A model generated the notes under the pieces. That model was not told the DNA's origin, searched no databases, and saw only the letters and a list, made by a program, of their open reading frames with translations. This document shows, one piece after another, positions 12,701 to 24,260 of a stretch of 64,000 bases of DNA; within the stretch, counting starts at the first letter, position 1; every line of letters begins with the position of its first letter. Origin of the DNA: Mytilus californianus (lineage: Eukaryota > Mollusca > Bivalvia > Mytilida > Mytilidae); contig NW_026262701.1 of the NCBI RefSeq assembly GCF_021869535.1, positions 3,301,501 through 3,365,500 of the forward strand, read 5' to 3'. The translations under genes and the position numbers were made by a program.

Positions 12701-15700
12701 ACACCCTTCTCCCCTGCAAAAACGAACATGCAATCAAACAAAACAAATCATTAAAATGATTAAACTGTCTTATAACTGTGTACATATTGAGTACATTTTT
12801 TTAATTGATAATTTATGTATGAGGTCATTGGTAAAGTTAAACCGGGATGGACTTTTCTCGATGTACTTTCATTTTAATGATATGAAATTCAATATGATAC
12901 AATCCGATTTTAGTGACCTTTTGTTATCAGACAACGCCTTATATTAGATCAGCAATTTCAACAAGATAAACGTATTTTGAAGAAAAAAAAATGATATATT
13001 AAAATCTGCATTTTATTCCTAATGAACGTCTACTAATATATTATTCAAACGCTTAAAAGACTATCATATTAAAGATTAATGTTTCCAGCTATAATCCTAT
13101 ATCTAGGAAATCCTGAAACTATCCAACAGAGACATTGATTTGTGTATTTGTGTGTGTGGTGTCAATCTCAATGTAAAAGAGAGGCGAACGATACCAAAAG
13201 GATATTCAAAGCCATTTGTCGAAAACAAACTGACAATACCATGACAAAAGATGACAAATGTCGAATGCTTGAAATTGCTAATAAATATGTTCATCAATGG
13301 CATTATCTATCAGGACAATTCTTAAACACATATAGTATGTATAAGTATAAATCAAGTCTTAAATTAGATGTTCATACTTCATATGAAACAATTATCAAGC
13401 TTTGTCCGTTGCTTTCTTTTTTCAAAATTTTTTTAGACAGTATCCATGATTACTGTTATTTTGAATATATCAAAAAACGTATTAAGGATACAAAGAATAA
13501 AGTAGAGACATTTACTATTTTTTGTTTTAGGAGCAACGTGTGGAATAATTGGTACATTTGCTGCCTCAGGACTACTTTGTGAATATGGCTTTGATAATGG
13601 ATGGGGTTCAATATTTTATATCACTGGTAAGTGTTTAAAGAGTTACGGTTGATATATGTTACAAGAATTAGCAATTTAATCAAAATTTGGTTGACCGTTA
13701 AGTAATATCTGTGTCACAGACGACCACGGACATGTTCTAAAAAATAAAAACAGTATGTAAGAACCGAAACAGTTGAGGAGCTTTATGACAAAAAAAGTAT
13801 AGAAATAATAACCAAATCCTTCTCCGATTCCCTCAGATTTCGTTTGTTACCTTGATTTGATTTGTTTCTTCTTTATATTTTCTGATTGTCATTACCACAT
13901 TCCCAACCTCTTTTTCTCGATCACCGAATGAGACTCATTACCGAATGTGTACTTACCATAAGCAGCACGACGGGTGCCAATAGTTGATGGGGTTCGTGGT
14001 ATTCAGTCTTTAGTATTCTATGTAGTGTTTTGTGAAGTTATTTTCATTCAATCGTCTTTCGTATTTTGATATAGCATTTAGGCGATAGAAGCTTACCGTT
14101 GTTTAAATCTTGTAAAACGATAAGGAAAAAAAAAATCAAATCAAGATTAAAAAATATTGGAAAAGGAGCGAAATTAGGAACGACAGAGTATTGTAAGTTT
14201 CTATGAGTTTGAATGTTCTATTGGTATTTTCTGACTCTTTATTTCAAATCGCAATAGTTAAAACAAAGACAGATAAATGTGGAGTTAGAATAGCCGAAAA
14301 ACTATTGCAGAACTATGGGCAGACAGGATAACAAATATCTGATTCATCTATTTGAGATAGCATACAGTAGTAATAATCTCAGTGAACCTATACACACTCA
14401 TCATAAGGTCAGTTATTATTTCAAAAGGACAATTGAGGACACTTGTAATGTACATTGTAAGACAGATAAAACAACTATGTCGTACAAGATTGTTTACCTG
14501 GTATCTTTGATGCATTTTCATAAATAGACTATCCCACCAAACCAATTTTTGATGTCGTAGGACTTTGATTTCGACTGTCAACATTCCATGCCATAGTCAA
14601 ATAGTAAATAACTACTTGATAGTTTAAAGTTGACAATTAAATCAAAAACATTGTGCTTGTATTATGATATTTGGTTTGTTTGTGTGTGACAAATTCTACA
14701 ATGAATATTAAATGAAATAGACACCATTGTCCATATAGTATTCACCATGAGTAACATGACTTAAAACACACGCAGAGCAGGATCTGTTTACGTTTTTGGA
14801 GCACTTGAGCCCACCACAATTCTTTTTTTCTATGAAGTGGTTTGTGAACTTGATTGTCATTTCCTTGTTTTTCGTTTATGCTACGGCTTGTCAGTTTCTC
14901 TTCGAATTACGAGCTTTGCATGTCCCCTTGGTAGCTTTTTTTGTTAGCCTTTGTTTTAATTGCGGTAATTGGAAACCATAATAATTATTTTTTTAATTAA
15001 ACTGATATGTGGGGTATACGTCAATTAGACAATTCATCAATTGAATAGATCAATTAAAAGACATTTTATACATGTAATTTAAATTCTGGGTGGAGAATCA
15101 TAAGGTTTTCTGAGAGAAAAAGCATTAAAATAAGATAGGCAATATCAAAATTGATAAGCATTTCGCATAGATACGTTACAAATGAACCACACACTCTTTT
15201 AAAGTAATTTTGGATGTATTTATAAATATTAATATAATATTGGTCGTCTTATAATTTGAAGAATACGGGAGGAAATTCGGGGTCAATAGGAAAGCAAAAA
15301 CAATAGAAAAAAGAACCAAAGACATATCAATTGTGTTCAACAAAAGAAAAGACAATTACATGTTTCTAAAAGAGGCGCGTTTAGTGCCACTGAAAGTTCA
15401 CAGTATTACACAAATAAAAACAAAAAATTAGTTTTGCTTACTTCAATTCGTGGAAAACAAAATCCGGAAAAAAGGTATTTTACTGTGTATGAATACGATT
15501 TATATATTTTTTTCCGTCAGGTGGATTGAGTTGCATTTGGACTGTTGTCTGGTTTTACCAAGCTAGAGATTCCCCGTCAGAACATCCTAGAATATCTAAA
15601 GCAGAGTTACGATATTTAACGAATGCTATTGAGTTTGACACATCCAGAAAGGTACATGCAAAAAAAAAAACCCCCAAAAAAACAGTTTAATTTTTTACTA

Positions 15701-18700
15701 TTCGTGATTGCAACATAAACATGTTAATTACAGAAATGATTTTCCCCAAAACAACGGATACACTTCCAAATAACAATTTATAGGATGCTACGTGCTATAA
15801 CATATTGTCGTTTCTTTTTGTTGTGATTCACCATACCTTAAAACAACAAAAACTACAAAAACAAAAGACAGATCGTTGCGACTACATGGCGACTTGGGGT
15901 AAACTATGGTTGGAGGAAATACCCCACAAGTTGCATAGCTTTGTAGGAAACCATGACTATCAATGATAGATCTGCACATTTGTAGTCGCAAATACTTGTC
16001 CTTACCACAGATAGATTTTAATCATTTCACAATATCACAGATCAATGCATATTGGTTCAAAATTTTAGACGAAATATGTACATTATTTGTGGTTTAAGCC
16101 TTGGATTACCCCAGGTTATTACACGGATTAAGACTGTCGTAAAGTGATTACATTTCTAAACGTATTTGATTAAATGATATCACTGTATGGTAAAAATTAT
16201 CATCATTTGGACGTTTATCTGCATCGTAGGCCACAATACATAATATAGTAATTTACAATCCAACATAAAAACGTAGTATACATACCTGTATTTGTGATTA
16301 TATATTCAAAATAAAGATTCAGATCTTAAACTCTAGTTACAAATTGCTGATTTGGTTTTTTTAAATAACAACAGGTGTCAGACATACCATGGAAAAAAAT
16401 GGGAACTTCAGTTGTTCTATGGGTAGGAATATGTACCCATATGTGTTCTAACTGGGGATGGTATACACTTCTTACAAATCTACCTGCTTTTATGAAGACA
16501 GTTCTGAAATTTGATATTAAAAGTGTAAGTTTCTATAAAATTAAGCTTAAGCTTGAGCTGACAGTTCGATATGGTTATTAAAACGTAAAATAACAAAAAA
16601 ATACCGAACTCTAAGGAATATTCAAAAAGGAAAGTCCCTTATCAAATGGCAAGATCAAAAGCTCAAACACATTAAACGAATTGAAAACAACTGTCATATT
16701 CTTTACTTGGTATAGGCATTTTCTTAAGTAGAAAATGGTGGATTAAATCTGGTTTTATAGCTAGCTGTATGAGAGTCATATAGCATTCCAGTATGTTGAC
16801 AACAATGTGTGAACAAAACAAACAGACAAAAAGTGCATTATCTTATGACTATAATCTGAGATCTATTTCCAGCATCAAACAATTATCGTATCAACTTAAA
16901 AGTAATGTGATATGAATATTGATACGACAAATATGCATATTTGTATCGTATCGATACAATATGCAACGACTATGCGACAATTAAATTAGGTATCCGTTAG
17001 GTCAATGACGACTTTCAAAGGCGACACCGAAACTGACTGGTTTTTTTTCTGTTGTAACAATCATTTTAAATTTCTTCAATAATATACAAAGCACATGTTT
17101 CAACTGTAACTTTTATTCTTGTCTAATTTGATTCCATTTTTTGCAAATTAACATCTTGAAACCATATTATATTAATGGTCGACCCTAAAAGAGGACTTAT
17201 GACATGAACCTGGTTAGGAGCAACAGATAAGAAAAAATGTGTTGTTGAATTTTCAATTTCAAAAAGAAAATCTTGTCATAGAATTGCAGATCGCTTAATT
17301 TAACTCTCGTTATCCAATTTTAATAGTCATGAAAATAAACTCGTCAAAGGCTCGTTTATCATAACATTTTAATCAAATAACTCGAACTTGTGTCAAGCGC
17401 TATCCAATTCCACTCGTTATGAAGTCTTTGATTATAATAGAATGTATCTGTATCAAAAACCGTTGTTTTAATGTTTTATGATATGATATATTCTTGCTCC
17501 TATTGGAGAAGTTTGTCCATGAACCTAACATATATAGAAAAAATCAGCATTGATTTTAACGAATTGTGTCGTTTTGAAACGGTCATTTATATACTAGTGT
17601 CAGTGATTCGGTGCATATTAAAATGCACAGAACTGATATACACGAAGATATGAGGAATATTCACAACAATATACAGTACAACAGAACACACTTTCAAAGA
17701 TCCGCTTTAATCGAAAAAAAAGTACAATAAAACACAACAACAAATAGCAACACAACGTCAAACTATCACGACTTGGTACAGGCACAACATGTGTTTGGGT
17801 TAAATCAGTTTAATGTGGGCAGACACATTCCCATTCCTGTCTAGATCACATATCGTTAAAGTAATACGCACAGTAGAAAATAAAACCACGCACAGCTTAG
17901 CTCAAAGTTGGCTTCAAGTTAGCAATCATCTTAGAAAAGGGAATAATAAACGATATACGATATAAAAAATAAACACAGTAAAAGTGTACTCGCTTCCTCA
18001 GGAAGCTAGGTACTGTAGCAAAAGCTTTTGGTTGAATACTGCCCGCTCAATTGAACAAAAAATATATCAAAAAACAAAAGTCAAAACAGTTTTCATGAAT
18101 TTTTATCATCATAACTTTCAACTGAAATTGGCAGTATTTGTGAGAGATCAAGAATGGTTAGACAATCAACATACCAACCAGACTGGGACTTAGTTTTATT
18201 AGGGTTCTATGGCCGAGGAGTTTATTTTTGAGTAACACAAACTATATATATATATTTATAAACATGAAGCAGATGTAGGTACTTATCAATGTGCTGTCGT
18301 AAAGTTATCTTTTGTTTTATTTAATTCATAGAATGGAGGTCTGTCATCTTTGCCATACATTTGTCAGGCTATCATGTCAATAGGAGCTGGACATTTGGCC
18401 GACTTTCTCAGAAGAAACAAAATATTGACAACAAGACAAACCAGGAGATTAAATCAGACTATTTGTAAGTCTATTTTAAAAAATACTATTTTTCACAGTA
18501 ATTTCAAATTCAATCTAGTACGATTTTTGTAATTTATTGACCAAGTTACAACACTTATTGAATTACCAATTACATTTGACTCAAAACATTCTCATGATTT
18601 CATGAAATAAAAATAACTTTAGCTACAAACAAAACAAAGAAATTACTTTATAAGTTTGGTGCGTTTGATGTGACTTTCTGGATTGGCAATTATCTGGAAC

Positions 18701-21700
18701 TCAAATGAAAAAAAGTATGCAAGGTAGTTAAAAACGTGAGGAACTAATATAGTACGGTTACAAGAAAGGGTAAATTTGATACATTAGTGGACTTATTTTT
18801 TTTTTTTTGCATTTTTAAAATTAATTCTATTCGATTAACGCCTGTGGTAAAATGCTAAATGCTGCTTTTTTTTTAAATTGAGGTCAAAGGTCAGTAGGCG
18901 GAACTTTTCGAAAATCCTTCATGATACTTAACTAGAAATCAATGAAATCATGCTCTGGTAATGTTAGTTTGATTGATATTTTACTTCTACGCCCGAATGC
19001 CAGATATTGATGCCTTGTACACTGCTTACATTATGTGCGAAAATGACAAAAACTATCTTAATCCAGGAAAATGTTTACCCATAAATCTTTAAATCTTAGA
19101 TTAAATCAGCAATAATATTGGACATTATATATAGACATTTCCAAAAAGTATTTGGTTTAAATTCAATGAATTATAAAGAAATAAGTCATCTTCTGACTTT
19201 CAGTCAATTTTGAGACTATCTGCATTAAATTCTGTACTGTTCAGACAATTCGCTTTTCGCTTGCATTCAAATCAGTATTGTTCAGTAGCTTTTCAGACAA
19301 TTAGGAATGATGTTAAGGTTTACAGGTGAAAAGCAATTACTGAACAATCTGAACATAGAGCGAACAGATCTTGATTGACTGCCAGAGAACGGTCTTAACA
19401 GTAATGTATTTACTGCAGTAGATAAGTATGAAAAATGACTGAAAGACTAAAAATGAATTGATAGATTATTGTTCAATCTTTTAAAGGCTGTTCAGATCAA
19501 AATGACTGCTATACTTTTTTTTGTCCTTTTTGATGTATAGCTCTTCATAATTAGCTTTTGATTTTCAAATATGTTGGCCTCGAGCATCACTCAAGAGACA
19601 TTGATTGTCAAAATGCGCATCTGGTACGTTTATGTTATTTCGGAACGAAAATTGAAAAACCAGGTTCAATCCACCATTTTTTTCATAAGAAAATGCCTGT
19701 ACCAAGTCAGGAATATGACAGTTGTTGTCCATTCGTTTGATGTGTTTGTGCTTTTGATTCTGCCAATTGGTTAGGGACTTTCCGTTTTGAATTTTCCTCG
19801 GAGTTCAGTATTTTTGTGATTTAACTTTTTTTTTGGAAAGTTTCTGTTATTTCGTAACAAAAAATTGGAACGTTTATGTAATTTTGAACGAAAAATTGGT
19901 TTATTAGTGGCACTATTCTAACAATGCTCGAACATATGTAACAAAAATTCACGAATCCAGATTACCATATAGGACTAATATAGCTATGTGTCGTTTTCCG
20001 ATTTCATCGGGTTTTCTTCATGATTGTGAAGTATGTGGTATGTGTAGCTGGTATCCTAGATAGTCATCTTTACAACTTTGCCTTGAAGGCGACTCTAGCT
20101 TTTGTCTCATAAATGTATATGTGATGATGACTTACTAATGTTATCGTTGTGGTTTCTTATTTGATGTAATACATAAAAAGTTAACCATTAGGCTCTTTTG
20201 CTCTGAAATGTGCTTTTAATATTCCAGCATTTTCCGGATCTGGAACATTTCTGGTTGCCACAGGTTTCGTGCCTTGCGAGAAAAAGTACTTAGCAGTTCT
20301 GTTTCTTTGTCTGGCAGTAACGATGAGTGGGTTTACCAGAGCCGGATATTCTGTTAATCATATTGATGTTGCGCCAAAGTAAGACTTTTGTCTTTTATGT
20401 TTAAAGATTAAGTGTCATTATGTAATGCTATTCCTTAAATTGAAATCATCAAGCTGTAAATCAGGAGTCAAATGCGTTAATAGGTCCCTACAACAGATAA
20501 TTTATTGACCTTAATAAAATTCAAAGTCAACGGTTGTGCTGACTATGATCTTCCCATTTTCCAACGTGGAATGAGATTTACTCACAATCGTATAATTAAA
20601 GAAAGGTAAATGAACAATTTAGGAACACCAAGCAACAACTTTGTATTGTTTTTACCGAAAAGCTATGACCTCTCTTTAAAAAAATAAACACCTTCTATAT
20701 TTCCAGAAATATCGTATGTGGGCATTGGAAACTACTAGTCGTAGTTGTTTTCCGAAATATACTCTTTTATATATGTGAGAAGGAAAAATTGTGAAAGAGC
20801 AAGGTCGTCATAATCATTCCACATGAAAACTAGTATGTAACATATTTCGACAATACAAATTTTGTACATTAAGCCGCACCTTCGTTATGTTTTGACAAAA
20901 AATGTTACGACCGAGATAATTTTCCAACACCTTTTTTTCATTTAAGTATTCAATGCTTCTTTTTGTAAATTTATTGGGGTTTAAAAGCGTTGACCGAAGT
21001 ACATGTTGTATGAAGCGCCGAAGCGCTTCATTCTAAAAATGTGCGCACGGTCAACGCTTTTACAACACTTCAAAAGTACTAAAAGAAGCAATCAATACTT
21101 ATAATTACTTTTTTTTGCTAGGATCATGAAATCACGATTTCTATCAAGTTTTTCTTTTATTTACCTGTGCACTTTATTGTGGAAGCTCGTGTCATCATGA
21201 ATGTTACATTTCATTTTGAAATGAAGGTTAATTTCGGAATGACGCGAGATTGCTGTTAGCCAATCAAAATAACGTATTATAATGAAACATACGTATAATG
21301 TAATTATAAAGACATAATGTCCCTAACTTTAAATCCTTGAAACCTTTATACAGGTAAAAAATCAAATGTAAAATTCACAAAAAAGCCGGATATACCCTTT
21401 TCTTTTTCAACAACCTCAAATACTATGATTTCAGAGAACATATGCTATCATTTTGTGCTATTGGCATCAAAATAAGGCATTTCCTGTTATCAGCAGTCAC
21501 ATCCTGTTGACAAAACTACATCAGCATATAGTTGGTTTCAGTAGAGAGCATGACTATCACTTAAGATATGCATGTGTCTTAGCTCAGGACAGGACACGGT
21601 TTCGCGCGCAAAAACTTTAGATCTGAGAATAATCGTCTAATCTGTAGTTTAACATATTGTCACCTATTCCTGGTTTTGACATTTTGAGTGTTGATTCGCA

Positions 21701-23685
21701 TGGCAAGTGATGCTTGCTATCAGGAGACACTTACCCAATCGACGTACCTGCTCTTGCTCCTTTAGTAGCTCATGCGATTTCCTAAGGTTTTGTTTGAAAC
21801 TTTACATATTTAGTGAAATACTCGTTGAACTGTTGTTGCTTTTGTAATATTTTCCTTATAATTGTTGTGACTAATGAATTGTGACCTCAAATGTTTGATG
21901 TTGTGCAATTCTTGATTATTATTCATTTTGGTTTTTGCAATGCAAAGTAATTAAAGAAAACATTTTGTGTTTGTCTTGCATTGTAATATGGAGAAAATCT
22001 TGTTTGATATACGTCTTCAACATAAATAATCTAGAATAAAATTACCGAAAATTGACTAATTCATTATTTAAAATTTAATCTGGCTATAATATGGATATTT
22101 TTTTTAACTTAGATACAGTGGAATAATGTTGGGCATTTGTAATACCATGGCAACAATTCCAGGAATGGTTGCTCCATTAGTAGCAGGTGCTTTGACTCCA
22201 AATGTATGTAAACTTATCATGTTTCACCCCCTCCATCTATATTTCAAATACTTTATTCGTTTTTGCCATGTCGTTGTGAGTTTATTTTGACATGCGAGAT
22301 CGAATGTCCCTTTGGTATCTTTTGCCTCTCTTTTCCTTTTCTTCGAGAGGTATAAGATAAGTCTTCTTCTATGTACAATCTTTAATCTATATCGCATGTC
22401 ATTGCATAACATGCATGCTTACCCGATCGATATGGACCTTTTTGGGACATATTGATAGTGTTATGAGTTCATCGTCGTCGCAATTTTGCATAAAAGACAC
22501 AATAAACGAAGCAATTGGTTGTTGTTTGCTGAATATCCAGGGGGTAATAAGTTCATACATGTTCAGAACGAAAAAAACAATAAATATAAATAACGCATCA
22601 AAAAGGTAATTGCTTGAAAGTAGGTCGACTTTGATGAAATAAAAAAAATTGAACTGCCACCGATGAGTTTAACCTAGAAACACAAAAATGAACGAAACAG
22701 ACACGCGACGTTATCTTGCAAAAATCAGAAAAGCAAGTACTTTTATCATGATAAATAAATATTTACAGTATAACATATCATGAAAATTAAATTGTATAAA
22801 CTTTAATGCACAGTATCAACTTTGAAATTTTATTACACAACGTCATTTGATAAAACGTTAAGAATTTTAACAGTAATAATTGTATGCACCAGATGCGCAT
22901 TTTGACAATCAATGTCTTCAGCGATGATCGAGGCCAAAATACTTGAAAATCTAAACCCTTATACAAACTTTGAAGAGCTGATCAAACCAAAAAGGACTTA
23001 CAGTATAGCCAAATTCGGACAATGAATCAGAGCTTTGCATATATTCCTTAATTTCAAAACCAATTTCCAAAATTGCATTACAGCACATTTACATCAAATA
23101 ATATCCATATTTTCTTGCCAGCAATGAGGGGTGACTTCTGGGCCAGTGATACCCTCGGTGACTTTATTTTAATCTAGATCACAGATCAGTTCGCCGATGA
23201 TGTAATGTGTCTTTGTGTTTTGAAAAAGAAAAAAATATCTTCCTTTATTTCATAAGTGGAATAGAAAAATCATATTTATTCAGCCAAGTATTGAATGAGG
23301 ATGTGGCAACATAAGTATGTGTCACATATTTCTTTTATTGTTTTTAATAATTCTTAATCCTGTGTACCTTTTCAAACAAAGCTAACATAAATGTGTGTTT
23401 TGAATTACCGTTTTTGTCTCTCTTTACAATGGAGTTGTTTTTCAAAAATCTGTTTTTTCCCCTCTTCATATCTAGATGAAACTGTTGTTTTCATTGCAGG
23501 ACACTCAAGAAGAATGGAGAAATGTGTTTTATGTGTGTGCTGTCTTTTACCTCATTGGTATAATTGTATTTGGAGGTTTTGCAAGAGGGGAAGTACAGTC
23601 ATGGGCGAAAGATAAAGATACGGAACTCGATATTGTTGATATAAAAGTACCCTTGACGTCTGAAACAGCGCAAAAAGATCAATAA
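6697..23685 (+). CDS. SLC17: SLC17-family (sialin/VGLUT/NPT-like) anion transporter, gene A, 11 exons
   Basis: Exons: 6697-6757, 7233-7453, 8565-8798, 12374-12461, 13531-13626, 15521-15651, 16375-16524, 18332-18464, 20228-20378, 22113-22203, 23500-23685. They join without a phase conflict to 1542 nt (513 aa), normal for SLC17 transporters, which move organic anions or phosphate across lysosomal, vesicular or plasma membranes. Family marks: [11 protein letters not shown] in TM1 (residues 42-52); a TM1-TM2 loop with sequons at N65, N70 and N75; [25 protein letters not shown] (110-134, the MFS motif after TM2, split here as [11 protein letters not shown] / [14 protein letters not shown]); [20 protein letters not shown] (176-195, His at 180); [31 protein letters not shown]; and [19 protein letters not shown]. 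The start is the only in-frame ATG of exon 1, which ends in the phase that exon 2 needs. At the sites of human sialin Glu171/Glu175 (numbering from memory) it has Val and Thr. The member-level name is unclear; sialin-like is likely. Confidence 0.93.
7233..7453 (+). CDS. SLC17: SLC17 gene A exon 2 (TM1 and glycosylated loop)
   Basis: Acceptor atattcag, donor gtattt. Encodes [15 protein letters not shown], the TM1 signature [11 protein letters not shown] and a loop with three N-glycosylation sequons (NST, NSS, NFT). The copy at 33,865-34,094 has the same boundaries. Confidence 0.93.
8057..8420 (+). repeat. R1 repeat copy in intron 2
   Basis: Nearly complete R1: 'gaggagatgtggtatgattg', then 'ccatatagtcggctatgaaa', then the shared core 'ctcctgacttgggacaggca' and 'aaccctccctcc', ending near 'aacagcacaacacaagtaca'. 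Confidence 0.75.
8565..8798 (+). CDS. SLC17: SLC17 gene A exon 3 (TM2-TM4)
   Basis: Acceptor ttattgaag, weak in pyrimidines but at the same place in copy B; donor gtatgt. Encodes [20 protein letters not shown], the loop motif [12 protein letters not shown]3, and the start of TM4 up to [10 protein letters not shown]. Sialin has LEGLGEG in this last stretch; here the two glutamate positions read Val and Thr. Confidence 0.95.
9000..9214 (+). mobile_element. Penelope-type 3' tail, degraded solo copy
   Basis: Carries 'ggtttttggtggggctcttg', 'ttgctcagttttcagtttcc' and the tail end 'tatctttcgcctctctttta', as in the tail of the element at 9,612-11,850. Orientation is opposite to that element. No RT coding is attached. 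Confidence 0.65.
9920..10594 (-). pseudogene. Reverse transcriptase, C-terminal half (catalytic YIDD)
   Basis: An open stretch of 224 codons with the RT finger-palm motifs [22 protein letters not shown] and RYIDDVLSL, then [39 protein letters not shown] and [13 protein letters not shown]. The reading frame is intact here but separated from the N-terminal half by frameshifts. The polymerase would copy element RNA; no function remains. Confidence 0.82.
10956..11849 (-). pseudogene. Reverse transcriptase element, N-terminal half
   Basis: An open stretch of 297 codons from [12 protein letters not shown]. It contains a Cys-rich patch ([11 protein letters not shown]), [11 protein letters not shown], and the pre-catalytic RT region [17 protein letters not shown] and [20 protein letters not shown]. 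It ends by frameshift just after STKPLS. The far N-terminus may be a few codons longer, since the 5' edge of the element is not sharp. Confidence 0.72.
11920..12040 (-). repeat. Degraded R3 repeat copy
   Basis: 'ctgtaccaaatcaggaatat' and 'ggcagttgtttttcatttgt' are the reverse complement of the R3/R2 core (ctgacttggtacag). Flanking R3 parts are weak. Confidence 0.5.
12374..12461 (+). CDS. SLC17: SLC17 gene A exon 4 (GHSMW motif)
   Basis: Acceptor ttatttaag. Encodes [30 protein letters not shown], a hallmark SLC17 stretch containing the conserved His. The donor is gcaagt after AG, a GC-AG intron, which keeps the phase required by exon 5. The copy in gene B has been lost. Confidence 0.95.
13175..13255 (-). 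mobile_element. Penelope-type 3' tail fragment
   Basis: 'aaaagagaggcgaacgatac' through 'gaaaacaaactgacaatacc' is the extreme end of the tail in reverse orientation. The rest of intron 4 (12,462-13,530) has nothing I recognise. Confidence 0.6.
13531..13626 (+). CDS. SLC17: SLC17 gene A exon 5
   Basis: Acceptor tttgttttag, donor gtaagt. Encodes [33 protein letters not shown] (first and last Gly split by introns). Copy B (39,945-40,040) is also 96 bp. Confidence 0.95.
13960..14062 (+). mobile_element. Penelope-type 3' tail, internally deleted
   Basis: 'agcagcacgacgggtgccaa' and 'gatggggttcgtggtattca' match the tail, but the ~50 bases normally between them are missing. Confidence 0.55.
14770..14960 (+). 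mobile_element. Penelope-type 3' tail, diverged
   Basis: 'agagcaggatctgtttacgt', 'cttgtcagtttctcttcgaa' and 'gtccccttggtagctttttt' follow the tail order with many changes. 14,060-14,770 and 14,960-15,520 show no other feature. Confidence 0.5.
15521..15651 (+). CDS. SLC17: SLC17 gene A exon 6
   Basis: Acceptor tttttccgtcag, donor gtacat. Encodes [20 protein letters not shown] and [12 protein letters not shown]: the TM6 end and the start of the central cytosolic loop with the typical SLC17 'DSPxEHPRIS' motif. Confidence 0.96.
16375..16524 (+). CDS. SLC17: SLC17 gene A exon 7
   Basis: Acceptor aacaacag, donor gtaagt, 50 whole codons. Encodes [16 protein letters not shown] and [20 protein letters not shown], the TM7 signature of the family. 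Confidence 0.97.
16603..16835 (+). repeat. R3 repeat copy in intron 7
   Basis: Starts 'aaataccgaactctaaggaa', passes 'tcaaaagctcaaacacatta' and the shared core (tttacttggtataggcattt, aaaatggtggattaaatc) and ends near 'gtgtgaacaaaacaaacaga'. Close relatives lie at 32,480 and 42,640. Confidence 0.78.
17690..17900 (+). repeat. Fragment related to the long-TIR element core
   Basis: 'cacgacttggtacaggcaca', 'gggttaaatcagtttaatgt' and 'aatacgcacagtagaaaata' match 62,250-62,390 in order, with gaps. The rest of intron 7 has no supported feature. Confidence 0.5.
18332..18464 (+). CDS. SLC17: SLC17 gene A exon 8
   Basis: Acceptor ttaattcatag, donor gtaagt. Encodes [20 protein letters not shown] and [21 protein letters not shown]8 plus the second MFS loop motif (GHLADFLRR). 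Confidence 0.96.
19480..19632 (-). repeat. R4 repeat (CCAGATGCGCAT family)
   Basis: 'ttggcctcgagcatcactca' and 'tcaaaatgcgcatctggt' are the reverse complement of the starts at 22,888 and 34,772 (ccagatgcgcattttgacaa). Confidence 0.65.
19655..19820 (-). repeat. R3 repeat copy in intron 8
   Basis: Reverse complement of R3: 'gttcaatccaccattttttt', 'ctgtaccaagtcaggaatat', 'gggactttccgttttgaatt'. It lies immediately beside the R4 copy. Confidence 0.72.
20228..20378 (+). CDS. SLC17: SLC17 gene A exon 9
   Basis: Acceptor aatattccag, donor gtaaga. Encodes [22 protein letters not shown]9, and [18 protein letters not shown], a strongly conserved SLC17 stretch. Confidence 0.96.
20944..21100. mobile_element. 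Palindromic fold-back MITE in intron 9
   Basis: Left arm 'aagtattcaatgcttctttt' ... 'aaaagcgttgaccg'. Right arm, reverse complemented, 'aagtattgattgcttctttt' ... 'aaaagcgttgaccg'. The centre holds 'gaagcgccgaagcgcttc'. No coding capacity; it would form a long hairpin. Confidence 0.75.
22113..22203 (+). CDS. SLC17: SLC17 gene A exon 10
   Basis: Acceptor tttttaacttag, donor gtatgt. Encodes [32 protein letters not shown]11 region. Confidence 0.96.
22255..22335 (+). mobile_element. Penelope-type 3' tail, terminal ~80 bp
   Basis: 'ttgccatgtcgttgtgagtt' ... 'gaatgtccctttggtatctt' ... 'gcctctctttt': only the extreme end of the tail. Confidence 0.62.
22888..23010 (+). repeat. R4 repeat in intron 10
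   Basis: 'ccagatgcgcattttgacaa', 'gatgatcgaggccaaaatac', 'gaagagctgatcaaaccaaa'. Same family as 19,480-19,632 and 34,772-34,880. Confidence 0.65.
23500..23685 (+). CDS. SLC17: SLC17 gene A exon 11 (C-terminus)
   Basis: Acceptor ttttcattgcag. Encodes [20 protein letters not shown], the last helix, [12 protein letters not shown] and a charged tail ending TAQKDQ-stop. 'EEWRxVFY' is typical of the last SLC17 loop and helix. Confidence 0.96.
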   Translation, partial: DTQEEWRNVFYVCAVFYLIGIIVFGGFARGEVQSWAKDKDTELDIVDIKVPLTSETAQKDQ

Positions 23686-23839
23686 CAATACTATCATATA
23701 AGTCTGCTCACCTTCAAATTTACATTTTATATTGTTTTTCAAGATGATTTATACATTGAGAAGGTGCAAAGTCTTTCAAAACGTGACAGTTTATTAAATT
23801 GTTACCGATTCAATAACTATTTTAGTATTCATAATGCAT

Positions 23840-23845
23840 AATAAA
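23840..23845 (+). promoter_or_regulatory. Poly(A) signal AATAAA of SLC17 gene A
   Basis: AATAAA 155 nt after the stop codon, just ahead of the inverted-repeat element that starts near 23,888. Confidence 0.65.
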
Positions 23846-24056
23846 TACGGGAGCTTCTAAGGAAATATGAAAAGAAGCTAGCATATATGTAACACGCTCA
23901 AACGTGTCCATCACCTTAACCGTGTCCTATTCACCCAAATGTGTCTATTTCGCCCAAACATGTTCTAAAACTTCTAAATCGCTAAATCGTGTCCGATAAT
24001 TGTTATTTGCCAAAACGTGTCCACTTTTAAACGCCTGAACGTCTCAAAACTTTTAG

Positions 24057-24260
24057 CGCTATGATGTCCTTAGTGACGATAAAAATGGCAATTCAATAAT
24101 AGGGGACACGATTGAAGATGTTAGGTTTCGGTTGGATTCTAAAAAAAGATTAAAGTCGCTATCAAAGGACATAAATGCTGAAGTATTTGGGGCACAAATA
24201 CCGGATTCCAACATTAAACAAGTAACAGAGTTGAAAGAAGAAATCCAAACGTTATTATAA
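24057..24260 (+). other. Short open frame inside the TIR element
   Basis: About 67 codons without a stop, ending TELKEEIQTLL-stop and containing DSKKRLKSLSKDINAEVF. The composition is polar and helix-like, unlike random AT-rich translation. No start codon in frame and no known domain; it may be a leftover transposon or captured exon. Confidence 0.3.

Noticed and set aside
13142-13582. 146-codon open frame running into SLC17 exon 5
   Set aside because: It is in a different frame from the transporter and starts inside a Penelope-type tail; an accidental frame.
16360-16400. Alternative start ATG in SLC17 exon 7
   Set aside because: The exon is internal in all family members and the phase fits exons 6 and 8; no separate short transporter is needed.
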